DNA of 64,000 nt from Talpa occidentalis (GCF_014898055.3 NW_023601212.1:49712329-49776328), one strand, 5' to 3'. Positions 36,291 to 48,379 are shown, counted from the first letter of the stretch. Numbers and translations are program-made. Notes: generated from the letters alone by a model not told the origin.

Positions 36291-38582
36291 GACAATGCAG
36301 TGGGGGCTCCCAGCTCACCTGGCTTTTCCTTTCTCCTCCTTCTTACCCTTGTTCTTTTGTTCTTGCACAATTGCCAGGCTCATGCGCTCCCCTCTTTCAA
36401 CAGTAAACCTTCTTCCCTCCCATGCATTTTCAGTGCCCCCTCACCCCCTACCCCACCCCAGTGCTGTTTCCAGCCAGTGACAGAACTGCCATTGCCAGTG
36501 GCAGTGGACACCAGCAGACTGTACCTTCCCCTGTCCTCTGCTCCCCTGCTCGCCTGTGACACAGACGCTGGGCCTCGCTGTGCTCCTGAAGGAGGCCGGG
36601 TATCTGCTCCACTCAAGGAGCTTTCAGTGACAGGCCCTTTCCAGAGCTGGGCCACCTCTCCCTATGCCGTTGTCAGGGGGTGGCGGGCAGAACGGCACTG
36701 GCGCTTACACATACCTCTCGCAGACACTGGACTCGGTTCCCACGGCACCCAGATGGTTGCACTCTGACCCCGTTTAGCAGGCCAGGACTCCAATTCACCT
36801 GTCTGAGGATGTTGATGAGCAAGGGCTTAAGTCTAACTCCCTGGCCCAGGCCAAGTCCAAGTCGTTTTCCCTTGAACACCAGGGGGGCTTCAGCTTCTTC
36901 CCACCCCTCCCCCTCATAGAAAGGAACTCATTCTCCCCTCTCCTCACCAAGCGCTGATTCACAAAGCATACGTGCATGATTTGAAAGGCGCCTCAGTTCT
37001 TCTCAGGCATGTGTCACTTCGAACTGTTCATTCATCCTTCCAGGCCACCTCCAATTTCATGCAACATTCTCATTTTCACGAATGCATTTTGTTACATATA
37101 TGAATAAGTGTGGTTTCATTTGACAACATTTTAAGGGATTTCATGAACAAAAATTCAGAAACCAGAAAATAAAAATTTTTGTTTTCAATGCCATGCCCTG
37201 AATTTTGACGCAGAGAATGCAATCCTTCCCTTCCCCCTCTCCCCAAATTGCATTTGCTCTCTGAGTTGCACACCAAGTCTATGACAGGGATATGCAATCA
37301 CCTCTTTTCTTATTTTTGTCTTTTTTAGAGAGAAAGCTCTCTGTTCACACACCGGAAGAACTGTGCTGTGTCCCCCTGGCAGACTGCCCCAGAATCTTCC
37401 AGGCCCTTCTCCAAGCACATAGGTGACCTTTTCGTCCCTGCCTACCCTCCCATAGAAGAGTCAAGATATTCTCCTCAGTCTCATATTAGATGGTAAACCG
37501 AGACTGAGGCACCTCAGTCCTATCCAAGGAATGCGGGGGGAACCTGAGTGGAGGATGAGGCAGGTTGACAATTCTGGGGTCCCAAAGAAAAAGTTCTGCC
37601 TCCCCAGGTGTCCCTCCCTTCCCTGAGATTGGGGCTCGGAGGGTTGCCTGCAGCCCTGCTGGGGCCCACACTTTCCAAACCACTGAGTCATTTCCTCTCA
37701 GGGACTTTCTCATTAATGCCTTCCTGTTTGCTTTAGCTCTGGAGCCCCACTCTGAGTTACTGTTTCCTTCCCCATCCCCACTGAGCTGTAATTAATGGCC
37801 CAGCACCTTCCAGTCTTGCCTTCCAGGGCAGTTTTCCTTCCTCTCTCATCTCTTGGCTGGAGTTTGCACACTTTCTGTACATTTGCACAAAGCCCAGAGT
37901 CCCTAAAGCTGAGTGGGGGGTGCGGAGAGATGGGGGACACCTTGCCTCTCCTGCCAGGCATTGCTTGACTGATAAATTGGGAAGGTGTCTACTAACAGGC
38001 ACCAGGGAGAAACTCCTCTACCTAGCAGCTTGTCCTGCAACTGCCTGACACCTCGGCAGAGCAGTTGGCAACAAAAACCTCTGCTGAGCATGCTCAGGAG
38101 CTGCTCCTCCTTGAGCAGACGCCAAACCCCCCAAGAAGTGACTGTGGTCTCTGTAAGCCCCTGTGTGGAGTGTCTCCAGCACATCTGAGACCAGCTGACC
38201 CAGGACAGTTTGCTGTGCAGTCAGCAGCAGCAAGGCAGACTCTATGGGGCAGAAAAGGTCAGAAGACATTGGATTTTTCATTCAGTGATGGGGTGAAGGG
38301 AGGAGAGGACAGAAAGAGAAAGAAAATGATCAGAGCTAACAGCACACTTGAGTTCGTTTCTAAGGGTTTTTTTTTTTTGTGTGTGTGTGTGTGTGTGTGT
38401 TTGTTTGCTTGTTTGTTTGTTTTAGGGAGATAGTTCTCTGCTCTAGGAGAAATGTTGTATATTTCAGGCACAGTCCCAGAATATTCTAGCTCCTCCTACA
38501 GATTCTTGATGGAATGAAATGTCAAGGCTGTACTGAGAACAGTGCCCTTTTTGCCCTGTGGTTATTTGGGAAATATTAATTG
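36291..38582. other. unique-looking DNA in duplication copy A
   Basis: GC-richer than its surroundings, with many 60-120-codon frames open on both strands. The longest plus-strand frame, 36231-36767 (178 codons), starts inside the LTR and is Ser/Pro/Leu-rich with no domain. Same content in copy B at 41653-43944. I see no splice-and-coding pattern that would make it a gene. Confidence 0.5.
38371..38425. repeat. T-run, (GT)n and (TTTG)n compound microsatellite, copy A
   Basis: T12 or so, then about eleven GT units, then TTTG repeats. Identical in length to the copy at about 43733-43787. Confidence 0.95.
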
Positions 38583-39552
38583 AGGTATACATGCGCCCCT
38601 ATGTCTCCTGCAGCATTATTTACAATAGCCAAGAGCTGGAAACAATCTAAGTGCTTAACGACAGATGATTGGGTAAAGAAGATGTGGTATAGACACAAAG
38701 GACTACTACTCAGCTATGGTGAAAAAGATGAAATCCTGTCTTTCTGGCTTATTTCACTGAGCATGATCCCTTCCAGCTCCATCCATGTTGCTGCAAATTG
38801 CATGAGTTTATCTTTTTTGATTGCTGAGTAATATTCCATGGTGTATATGTACCACATCTTCTTGATCTAGTCATCTATTTTTGGGCATTTGGGTTGTTTC
38901 CAAAGCTTAGCTATTGTAAATAGTCATAGCAGGAATTTAGAAAACCTAAATAAGGGACCAGGAAAAACACTAATTATAATAAAGAAAAATCAAAATCAAC
39001 AAACAACTATAAACCAGAGACACCCTAATGGGGGAGAGGGGGAAAGAGAGGGATCAGGGCCAAAATAAGGGGGGTGAGAATTGTAGGGGGAATATAACCA
39101 AAATGAAAATGCATACACTGTGCAAAAATGAAAAATGATGTAAGAATTATATAAAATAAAATATTAAAAAAAAGATGAAATCCTGTCATTAGCAATAACA
39201 TGGCTGGACCTTGAGGGTATTATGCTTAGTCAGATGGAGAAAGATAAACACTATGATTTCTCTCACATGTGGTGCATACAGATGTCAAACCAACAGATGA
39301 ACTAAACAAAGCAAAAACAAACTTTTTGACCAAAAGACCAAATTCATGGTGACCAGAAGGGAAGGGGCAGGAGGAAAGACCAATTAAGGAAAAGGGGTCA
39401 AGTATATGGTGAAGGATGGATTTTTAGTGGCAAACTGAATGTTATATATACAGATGTGATTTATAATGATATACAGATGTGACTTATCATCATGTGCACC
39501 AGGAACTTACATGATGTGATAGTGTAATATTACTTAAAAAATAATAAAAAGA
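38583..39552 (+). mobile_element. old L1 3' end carrying a younger nested L1, copy A
   Basis: The older L1 (38583-38740 and 39188-39552) reads ORF2 C-terminus (GCATTATTTACAATAGCCAA, AGATGATTGGGTAAAGAAGA) and 3' UTR. It is interrupted at 38741-39170 by a second L1. The duplication AAAGATGAAATCCTGTC on either side proves the nesting. Confidence 0.9.
38741..39170 (+). mobile_element. young L1 with 5' inversion nested in the older L1, copy A
   Basis: 430-bp insertion with perfect 17-bp target duplication AAAGATGAAATCCTGTC (38724-38740 and 39171-39187). The left part (to about 38925) is inverted: it shows the complement of the ORF2 end, CTTATTTCACTGAGCATGAT. The right part is the plus-strand 3' UTR, from CATAGCAGGAATTTAGAAAA to the A-rich tail. 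This is the second twin-primed insertion in the window. Confidence 0.92.
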
Positions 39553-39553
39553 A

Positions 39554-39800
39554 GACCTCCCGTGGTGGCACAGGCGGGTGAGCACAGTGCTGTGAAGCTG
39601 TCTGCAGCCTCTGCAGCACCAGTTCGATCCCAGCTGCAGGGGAGGGTCCCACATGGCACAGCAGACCTCTCCTGTCGCGCCCGCTGCTCCCCTCAGCAGT
39701 GTATTTCATCAGTCTGCCTGTTCTGTTTCCCGCTCTGTCTCTGGTGAATCCTTTCACCCTCCTGCGCATCTGGCCTGTATCCCAGTTCCAAAAAAATAAA
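39554..39800 (+). mobile_element. tRNA-derived SINE, copy A
   Basis: Head GACCTCCCGTGGTGGCACAG, body CCCCTCAGCAGTGTATTTC, tail AAAAAATAAATTAATTAATT. It has the CTCAGCAG that is CTTAGCAG in copy B. Confidence 0.92.
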
Positions 39801-40690
39801 TTAATTAATTAAAAAAATAAAATAATAATAAAAATAACAAAAGCAAAACCGAAATACAAACACTCTATGTGACAGAAGGGATGATTGTCACTCGACCTGC
39901 ATCAAAATACAGCATTATCTACTCACCTCATCACCATCTGTCATTAGGAAAAGTCCTTCCTGGGAAGATATTGCAGGGTGACCAATCCTTGGCTCTGCCT
40001 CAAATCCTATCCTTTAAGCAAACACCAGCCCCAGTAATGTGAAGTCTGCTGAACCCAGTGACTGCTAATGGGGCTTTGCAGAACTCCCCAGTTATGCACT
40101 GCCTCTTGGAAAATTTATTTTCAAAACATACTTATAATGCTACGCATCACCAGCTTGGTGACTTTGACAGAAGGTGAAATTTGCATGGTATCAGCCTTAC
40201 TACTTCCCTTCCGATTCTGAGGAAGCCTGCCTCAGCGTGCTCGCCACTACGTTCCCCCCTCCGTGAACTTTTGCATCCTGTGACATAAACTATGGCTCTT
40301 TCTGCTCAAAGATTTTCAGTCTCTCCACTCTCACAGGCCTTTTCCAATTAGTCTGCAATTTGCTTAACTAGTTAAAACATCTCTCTCCTCTGCCGGCTTC
40401 ACAGAGCCGTCCCTCTGTGTGCATCAGGAGCGCCATGCTGGCTGTCACACAGTGCTGCAGTGTTTTCATTTACATAGAATGAGACGTCCATGGCAAGTCC
40501 TAATTCCCACCCCCAACTCCTTGGGCAAAGAGAGCACCCGGCTTCGTGCAGCTATTGTCCTTTCTGCCATTCCCCACTTCTTGCTAGAGCTTTATCCCGA
40601 CGCACAAGTCTCCATGGGCTTGTCCCAGGAAAATGGGTATCTCTTTTAATCCTCATCTTTCTTTTTTTTGTTTTTTGTTTTTTGTTTTTT
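39801..40690. other. unique-looking DNA in duplication copy A
   Basis: No gene or repeat recognised. The frames at 40419-40649 and 40490-40771 run into the SINE and show no domain. Same content in copy B at 45163-46050. Confidence 0.5.
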
Positions 40691-40691
40691 A

Positions 40692-40956
40692 TAAAGATTT
40701 ATTTATTTATGCATACAAGAGCTGTGGTACAGGCCAGAGATGCAGTGGGTGAGAGGATTCACCAGAGATAGAATGGGGAGCAGAACAAGCAGACTAAGCA
40801 AAATACACTGCTGAGGGGAGCAGCGGGTGAGACAGGAGAGGTCTGCCACGCCATGTGGGTTGCTCCCTGGCTGGCCGGGGATCAAACTCGTGCTGCAGAG
40901 GCTGTGGATTGCTTCATAGTGCAGTGCTTAACCCCTTGCACCACCAGGAAGGCCCC
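40692..40956 (-). mobile_element. tRNA-derived SINE, copy A
   Basis: Target duplication TTAATCCTCATCTTT (40646-40660) versus TTAATCCTCACCTTT (40957-40971). A (TTTTTTG)n run lies between the left target copy and the element. Confidence 0.92.
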
Positions 40957-41051
40957 TTAATCCTCACCTTTATTGTCCATCTGTAACACTCAATACACCT
41001 GACTTGTCTCCTCCTTCTAGAAACACTCTTCCCTGGTCTTTTGGCTTCTTC

Positions 41052-41648
41052 TATTACAGGGCAAGTAGAGGGGCACCCCAGACCCCCCAAACCTGCCTGC
41101 TCTAAACAGGTTCTACCATCCGCCCCATCAACACAAAACATATGAGACTTTAATGGGAAGGAACTTTAATACAATTAGTAAACAATACAGGAAAGGCAAA
41201 GAATCTAGTTTCCAAATCAAGCACCCAAAGTTACTCGTCCCCTTGTGGGTAAAACTCCATCCAAACGGGATTGGCCCAGAGCAAGGCCCCAAAGCCTGCC
41301 ACAAGTCTAAAGCATCTTAGAGTGGGGACACACAGAAAAGGATCAAAAACAACCAGACAAGTCTGGAGGGAAAAGAGCAAAATCAAAATCAAGAAAAAAC
41401 CACCATTGTCACCTCCCCACGGGTCTCTCACCCACATCTGTGTCACCCAGTCCATGACCAAACGGCAAGCGCAGTTTCTTCATGTGTTTCTCAGCTTCAT
41501 GTGCCTCCTCCAGGTCTCCTTCTGGCTCCATCCTCCTTCCTTCCTCAGTCTCTTCTGCAGCTTCTTCTCTTCCTGCTCAGCTCCACCCTCCCTTGGGTGG
41601 GGCAGGGAACCTGGAACTTCCCCCTTTCCTGGGGACCACCCTGTTACA
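41052..41648 (-). mobile_element. hybrid ERV LTR at the duplication junction
   Basis: The left ~450 bp match the solo LTR at 46412-47016 and the right ~145 bp match LTR-B at 36141-36286. The switch falls in a tract identical in all three copies, GCCTCCTCCAGGTCTCCTTC plus TGGC, at 41503-41526. The flanks also switch: CTTC on the left (as for the solo LTR) and GTCA on the right (as for the provirus). Thus it has no target duplication of its own and is a recombination product, not an insertion. Confidence 0.93.
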
Positions 41649-43944
41649 GTCAGACAATGCAGTGGGGGCTCCCAGCTCACCTGGCTTTTCCTTTCTCCTC
41701 CTTCTTACCCTTGTTCTTTTGTTCTTGCACAATTGCCAGGCTCATGCGCTCCCCTCTTTCAACAGTAAACCTTCTTCCCTCCCATGCATTTTCAGTGCCC
41801 CCTCACCCCCTACCCCACCCCAGTGCTGTTTCCAGCCAGTGACAGAACTGCCATTGCCAGTGGCAGTGGACACCAGCAGACTGTACCTTCCCCTGTCCTC
41901 TGCTCCCCTGCTCGCCTGTGACACAGACGCTGGGCCTCGCTGTGCTCCTGAAGGAGGCCGGGTATCTGCTCCACTCAAGGAGCTTTCAGTGACAGGCCCT
42001 TTCCAGAGCTGGGCCACCTCTCCCTATGCCGTTGTCAGGGGGTGGCGGGCAGAACGGCACTGGCGCTTACACATACCTCTCGCAGACACTGGACTCGGTT
42101 CCCACGGCACCCAGATGGTTGCACTCTGACCCCGTTTAGCAGGCCAGGACTCCAATTCACCTGTCTGAGGATGTTGATGAGCAAGGGCTTAAGTCTAACT
42201 CCCTGGCCCAGGCCAAGTCCAAGTCGTTTTCCCTTGAACACCAGGGGGGCTTCAGCTTCTTCCCACCCCTCCCCCTCATAGAAAGGAACTCATTCTCCCC
42301 TCTCCTCACCAAGCGCTGATTCACAAAGCATACGTGCATGATTTGAAAGGCGCCTCAGTTCTTCTCAGGCATGTGTCACTTCGAACTGTTCATTCATCCT
42401 TCCAGGCCACCTCCAATTTCATGCAACATTCTCATTTTCACGAATGCATTTTGTTACATATATGAATAAGTGTGGTTTCATTTGACAACATTTTAAGGGA
42501 TTTCATGAACAAAAATTCAGAAACCAGAAAATAAAAATTTTTGTTTTCAATGCCATGCCCTGAATTTTGACGCAGAGAATGCAATCCTTCCCTTCCCCCT
42601 CTCCCCAAATTGCATTTGCTCTCTGAGTTGCACACCAAGTCTATGACAGGGATATGCAATCACCTCTTTTCTTATTTTTGTCTTTTTTAGAGAGAAAGCT
42701 CTCTGTTCACACACCGGAAGAACTGTGCTGTGTCCCCCTGGCAGACTGCCCCAGAATCTTCCAGGCCCTTCTCCAAGCACATAGGTGACCTTTTCGTCCC
42801 TGCCTACCCTCCCATAGAAGAGTCAAGATATTCTCCTCAGTCTCATATTAGATGGTAAACCGAGACTGAGGCACCTCAGTCCTATCCAAGGAATGCGGGG
42901 GGAACCTGAGTGGAGGATGAGGCAGGTTGACAATTCTGGGGTCCCAAAGAAAAAGTTCTGCCTCCCCAGGTGTCCCTCCCTTCCCTGAGATTGGGGCTCG
43001 GAGGGTTGCCTGCAGCCCTGCTGGGGCCCACACTTTCCAAACCACTGAGTCATTTCCTCTCAGGGACTTTCTCATTAATGCCTTCCTGTTTGCTTTAGCT
43101 CTGGAGCCCCACTCTGAGTTACTGTTTCCTTCCCCATCCCCACTGAGCTGTAATTAATGGCCCAGCACCTTCCAGTCTTGCCTTCCAGGGCAGTTTTCCT
43201 TCCTCTCTCATCTCTTGGCTGGAGTTTGCACACTTTCTGTACATTTGCACAAAGCCCAGAGTCCCTAAAGCTGAGTGGGGGGTGCGGAGAGATGGGGGAC
43301 ACCTTGCCTCTCCTGCCAGGCATTGCTTGACTGATAAATTGGGAAGGTGTCTACTAACAGGCACCAGGGAGAAACTCCTCTACCTAGCAGCTTGTCCTGC
43401 AACTGCCTGACACCTCGGCAGAGCAGTTGGCAACAAAAACCTCTGCTGAGCATGCTCAGGAGCTGCTCCTCCTTGAGCAGACGCCAAACCCCCCAAGAAG
43501 TGACTGTGGTCTCTGTAAGCCCCTGTGTGGAGTGTCTCCAGCACATCTGAGACCAGCTGACCCAGGACAGTTTGCTGTGCAGTCAGCAGCAGCAAGGCAG
43601 ACTCTATGGGGCAGAAAAGGTCAGAAGACATTGGATTTTTCATTCAGTGATGGGGTGAAGGGAGGAGAGGACAGAAAGAGAAAGAAAATGATCAGAGCTA
43701 ACAGCACACTTGAGTTCGTTTCTAAGGGTTTTTTTTTTTTGTGTGTGTGTGTGTGTGTGTGTTTGTTTGCTTGTTTGTTTGTTTTAGGGAGATAGTTCTC
43801 TGCTCTAGGAGAAATGTTGTATATTTCAGGCACAGTCCCAGAATATTCTAGCTCCTCCTACAGATTCTTGATGGAATGAAATGTCAAGGCTGTACTGAGA
43901 ACAGTGCCCTTTTTGCCCTGTGGTTATTTGGGAAATATTAATTG

Positions 43945-44914
43945 AGGTATACATGCGCCCCTATGTCTCCTGCAGCATTATTTACAATAGCCAAGAGCTG
44001 GAAACAATCTAAGTGCTTAACGACAGATGATTGGGTAAAGAAGATGTGGTATAGACACAAAGGACTACTACTCAGCTATGGTGAAAAAGATGAAATCCTG
44101 TCTTTCTGGCTTATTTCACTGAGCATGATCCCTTCCAGCTCCATCCATGTTGCTGCAAATTGCATGAGTTTATCTTTTTTGATTGCTGAGTAATATTCCA
44201 TGGTGTATATGTACCACATCTTCTTGATCTAGTCATCTATTTTTGGGCATTTGGGTTGTTTCCAAAGCTTAGCTATTGTAAATAGTCATAGCAGGAATTT
44301 AGAAAACCTAAATAAGGGACCAGGAAAAACACTAATTATAATAAAGAAAAATCAAAATCAACAAACAACTATAAACCAGAGACACCCTAATGGGGGAGAG
44401 GGGGAAAGAGAGGGATCAGGGCCAAAATAAGGGGGGTGAGAATTGTAGGGGGAATATAACCAAAATGAAAATGCATACACTGTGCAAAAATGAAAAATGA
44501 TGTAAGAATTATATAAAATAAAATATTAAAAAAAAGATGAAATCCTGTCATTAGCAATAACATGGCTGGACCTTGAGGGTATTATGCTTAGTCAGATGGA
44601 GAAAGATAAACACTATGATTTCTCTCACATGTGGTGCATACAGATGTCAAACCAACAGATGAACTAAACAAAGCAAAAACAAACTTTTTGACCAAAAGAC
44701 CAAATTCATGGTGACCAGAAGGGAAGGGGCAGGAGGAAAGACCAATTAAGGAAAAGGGGTCAAGTATATGGTGAAGGATGGATTTTTAGTGGCAAACTGA
44801 ATGTTATATATACAGATGTGATTTATAATGATATACAGATGTGACTTATCATCATGTGCACCAGGAACTTACATGATGTGATAGTGTAATATTACTTAAA
44901 AAATAATAAAAAGA
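43945..44914 (+). mobile_element. old L1 3' end with nested young L1, copy B
   Basis: Duplicate of 38583-39552. The nested insertion is 44103-44532 with the same 17-bp target duplication on both sides. Confidence 0.9.
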
Positions 44915-44915
44915 A

Positions 44916-45162
44916 GACCTCCCGTGGTGGCACAGGCGGGTGAGCACAGTGCTGTGAAGCTGTCTGCAGCCTCTGCAGCACCAGTTCGATCCCAGCTGCA
45001 GGGGAGGGTCCCACATGGCACAGCAGACCTCTCCTGTCGCGCCCGCTGCTCCCCTTAGCAGTGTATTTCATCAGTCTGCCTGTTCTGTTTCCCGCTCTGT
45101 CTCTGGTGAATCCTTTCACCCTCCTGCGCATCTGGCCTGTATCCCAGTTCCAAAAAAATAAA
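44916..45162 (+). mobile_element. tRNA-derived SINE, copy B
   Basis: Duplicate of 39554-39800 with one C to T change at 45056. Confidence 0.92.
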
Positions 45163-46051
45163 TTAATTAATTAAAAAAATAAAATAATAATAAAAAACAA
45201 AAGCAAAACCGAAATACAAACACTCTATGTGACAGAAGGGATGATTGTCACTCGACCTGCATCAAAATACAGCATTATCTACTCACCTCATCACCATCTG
45301 TCATTAGGAAAAGTCCTTCCTGGGAAGATATTGCAGGGTGACCAATCCTTGGCTCTGCCTCAAATCCTATCCTTTAAGCAAACACCAGCCCCAGTAATGT
45401 GAAGTCTGCTGAACCCAGTGACTGCTAATGGGGCTTTGCAGAACTCCCCAGTTATGCACTGCCTCTTGGAAAATTTATTTTCAAAACATACTTATAATGC
45501 TACGCATCACCAGCTTGGTGACTTTGACAGAAGGTGAAATTTGCATGGTATCAGCCTTACTACTTCCCTTCCGATTCTGAGGAAGCCTGCCTCAGCGTGC
45601 TCGCCACTACGTTCCCCCCTCCGTGAACTTTTGCATCCTGTGACATAAACTATGGCTCTTTCTGCTCAAAGATTTTCAGTCTCTCCACTCTCACAGGCCT
45701 TTTCCAATTAGTCTGCAATTTGCTTAACTAGTTAAAACATCTCTCTCCTCTGCCGGCTTCACAGAGCCGTCCCTCTGTGTGCATCAGGAGCGCCATGCTG
45801 GCTGTCACACAGTGCTGCAGTGTTTTCATTTACATAGAATGAGACGTCCATGGCAAGTCCTAATTCCCACCCCCAACTCCTTGGGCAAAGAGAGCACCCG
45901 GCTTCGTGCAGCTATTGTCCTTTCTGCCATTCCCCACTTCTTGCTAGAGCTTTATCCCGACGCACAAGTCTCCATGGGCTTGTCCCAGGAAAATGGGTAT
46001 CTCTTTTAATCCTCATCTTTCTTTTTTTTGTTTTTTGTTTTTTGTTTTTTA

Positions 46052-46316
46052 TAAAGATTTATTTATTTATGCATACAAGAGCTGTGGTACAGGCCAGAGA
46101 TGCAGTGGGTGAGAGGATTCACCAGAGATAGAATGGGGAGCAGAACAAGCAGACTAAGCAAAATACACTGCTGAGGGGAGCAGCGGGTGAGACAGGAGAG
46201 GTCTGCCACGCCATGTGGGTTGCTCCCTGGCTGGCCGGGGATCAAACTCGTGCTGCAGAGGCTGTGGATTGCTTCATAGTGCAGTGCTTAACCCCTTGCA
46301 CCACCAGGAAGGCCCC
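46052..46316 (-). mobile_element. tRNA-derived SINE, copy B
   Basis: Duplicate of 40692-40956. Confidence 0.92.
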
Positions 46317-46411
46317 TTAATCCTCACCTTTATTGTCCATCTGTAACACTCAATACACCTGACTTGTCTCCTCCTTCTAGAAACACTCTTCCCTGGTCTT
46401 TGGGCTTCTTC

Positions 46412-47016
46412 TATTACAGGGCAAGTAGAGGGGCACCCCAGACCCCCCAAACCTGCCTGCTCTAAACAGGTTCTACCATCCGCCCCATCAACACAAAACA
46501 TATGAGACTTTAATGGGAAGGAACTTTAATACAATTAGTAAACAATACAGGAAAGGCAAAGAATCTAGTTTCCAAATCAAGCACCCAAAGTTACTCGTCC
46601 CCTTGTGGGTAAAACTCCATCCAAACGGGATTGGCCCAGAGCAAGGCCCCAAAGCCTGCCACAAGTCTAAAGCATCTTAGAGTGGGGACACACAGAAAAG
46701 GATCAAAAACAACCAGACAAGTCTGGAGGGAAAAGAGCAAAATCAAAATCAAGAAAAAACCACCATTGTCACCTCCCCACGGGTCTCTCACCCACATCTG
46801 TGTCACCCAGTCCATGACCAAACGGCAAGCGCAGTTTCTTCATGTGTTTCTCAGCTTCATGTGCCTCCTCCAGGTCTCCTTCTGGCCTCTCCATCCTGCT
46901 TCCTTCCTTCCTCAGTCTCCTCTGCAGCTTCTTCTCTCCCTGCTCAGCTCCACCCTCCCTTGGGTGGGGCAGGAAACCTGGAACCTCCCCCTTTCCTGGG
47001 GACCACCCTGTTATAC
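46412..47016 (-). mobile_element. solo ERV LTR (LTR-C) with CTTC target duplication
   Basis: On the minus strand it begins TATAACAGGGTGG and ends CCCTGTAATA. CTTC flanks it on both sides (46408-46411 and 47017-47020). No internal viral sequence is attached, so it is a solo LTR left by an LTR-LTR deletion. It differs from LTR-A and LTR-B in CTCTCCATCCTGCTTCC and in CTCCCTGCTCAGC. It is the second parent of the hybrid LTR. Confidence 0.88.
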
Positions 47017-47020
47017 TTCT

Positions 47021-48379
47021 GTTCTCTCCAGCTCCTCGTCAGCCTCTGCCTACTCTCCATCCCAAGTCTTCTCTCTGAAATCTTGGTGTTTCTGAACAGG
47101 ATCCCTGCTCTTAGTGTTGGTAATCCCTCCCTGGGCCATCTCCTTAACCTCATAGCTCTGGCTACAATTTATTTACTGGTAACTTTCTTTCCTTCATACT
47201 TAAAGCAGCAGGTGGAGAAAAGGAGAGAGCGAAACCAGCTCTCCTCTACCCAGAAAAGAAAGAATCATCCCCCTTATCACACCCTACAGGGTACTCAATT
47301 AGCCATTGAAGTCCTCTGGCCCAAGCTGGGAAATTTCCCCTTAGAACAATGCCTGTGGGAATAGATGACCAAAGCCAGCCATGATATATATAATTGCACA
47401 CACACACACACACACGTACATTTATCTTTTTCAACATCTAATTTATATAATTGGAAAAAATAATATGCCATACCAGGATGATGCCAAGAGAATGGGAAAT
47501 GTATTCAAGCTTTGTAAAACACAGTCTGGCCCTGGGTGGCCCCCACTCTCCCTTGACTACCTTACTCACTGCTGCAGAGAGGAGAATGGCCCCAGAAATG
47601 GCCCATCAGGGAGCAGGCAAGATTCAGGAGACAACTCCTAACAACCTGATTAGGGCCCAGCAACTGTTCCTGTCCCTGCCATGAATCCTAACTGGGCACT
47701 TAATGGCCATGGGGATAAGGTCAAGCTGAAACATTATCCACACTTATTGCTGGTTTCCAGAAGAGGATCCTCAAACAACCTAGTCTTAACACAGCTTAGG
47801 AAGCCAAATAGAAGTCAAGTGATGACCCCTCTGCGTTCCTTGAAAACAAATCTGTGAGTTTTATTGGTAAATACACTGACATTGACCCAGAGGATCCAAC
47901 AAATGCCCATATGACTCCTCTGTCTCTGTTAGCCTGGGTGCTCCAGACATCCAAAGGCAACTCCAAAGTCTCGGCATGGTCATTTCTTTACTGGTTGAGA
48001 TTGCTTTCAAGGTGTTTAATGGCCAAGGATAGGTGTATAAAAGACAAGAGCTACAGAAATGGAAGTGCCCTGCAGTGCTCCTGGTTGCAGCTCTCGGATG
48101 CCCTGGAACTGACGTCTGCCTGGAAGAAACCAGCTGTCAAAGATAAGGCCTTAGGGGCCCTCACCCAAATCTGCAAGGCTCTACAGTTGCCCCTTGCCAA
48201 TATGCATAGTGCAAACAAGAAGGGCAGTGGTTAAAGGGACATCTTAGCCTAAAGCAAAGGGTCCTTCCTTGATAAAACCCCAGCTGTCCAACAGAAACCT
48301 GGCATGATGAGGCCCTAGGCTCTCTTAGCAGTCCCTAAATCCCCTGGTATTTTCAACATAGCACCCAGGTAACCATGGG
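47021..48379. other. intergenic DNA upstream of the ERV integrase relic
   Basis: May include more of the same decayed class I ERV, but I cannot match it to gag or pol. The 126-codon frame at 47854-48234 has no recognisable domain. Contains the CA microsatellite at 47397-47415. Confidence 0.4.
47397..47415. repeat. (CA)n microsatellite
   Basis: Nine to ten CA units. Confidence 0.9.

Larger units (their letters stand above)
36141..41502. repeat. tandem duplication, copy A (5362 bp)
   Basis: This interval is repeated immediately afterwards (41503-46862) at an offset of 5362, falling to 5360 after a 2-bp deletion. The unit holds the start of LTR-B, about 2.3 kb of unique-looking DNA, an L1 nested in an L1, two SINEs, and the left part of an LTR. 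By eye the copies differ at 39694/45056 (C/T), a TA deletion near 39834/45196, and 41042/46402 (T/G). Even the (GT)n microsatellite has the same length. Identity is therefore about 99.9 percent, though I did not align every base. Confidence 0.95.
41503..46862. repeat. tandem duplication, copy B (5360 bp)
   Basis: Second copy of the unit at 36141-41502, in direct orientation and directly adjoining it. Internal landmarks: unique DNA 41653-43944, compound microsatellite 43733-43787, older L1 43945-44914, nested inverted L1 44103-44532, SINEs 44916-45162 (+) and 46052-46316 (-). No rearrangement relative to copy A was seen. Confidence 0.95.

Noticed and set aside
36231..36767. 178-codon plus-strand open frame, and its 215-codon version at 41482-42129, as a host gene
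   Set aside because: Both begin inside the ERV LTR and run into GC-rich unique DNA. They overlap open frames in other phases and show no domain, no signal and no conserved composition. Their match to each other is only the tandem duplication.
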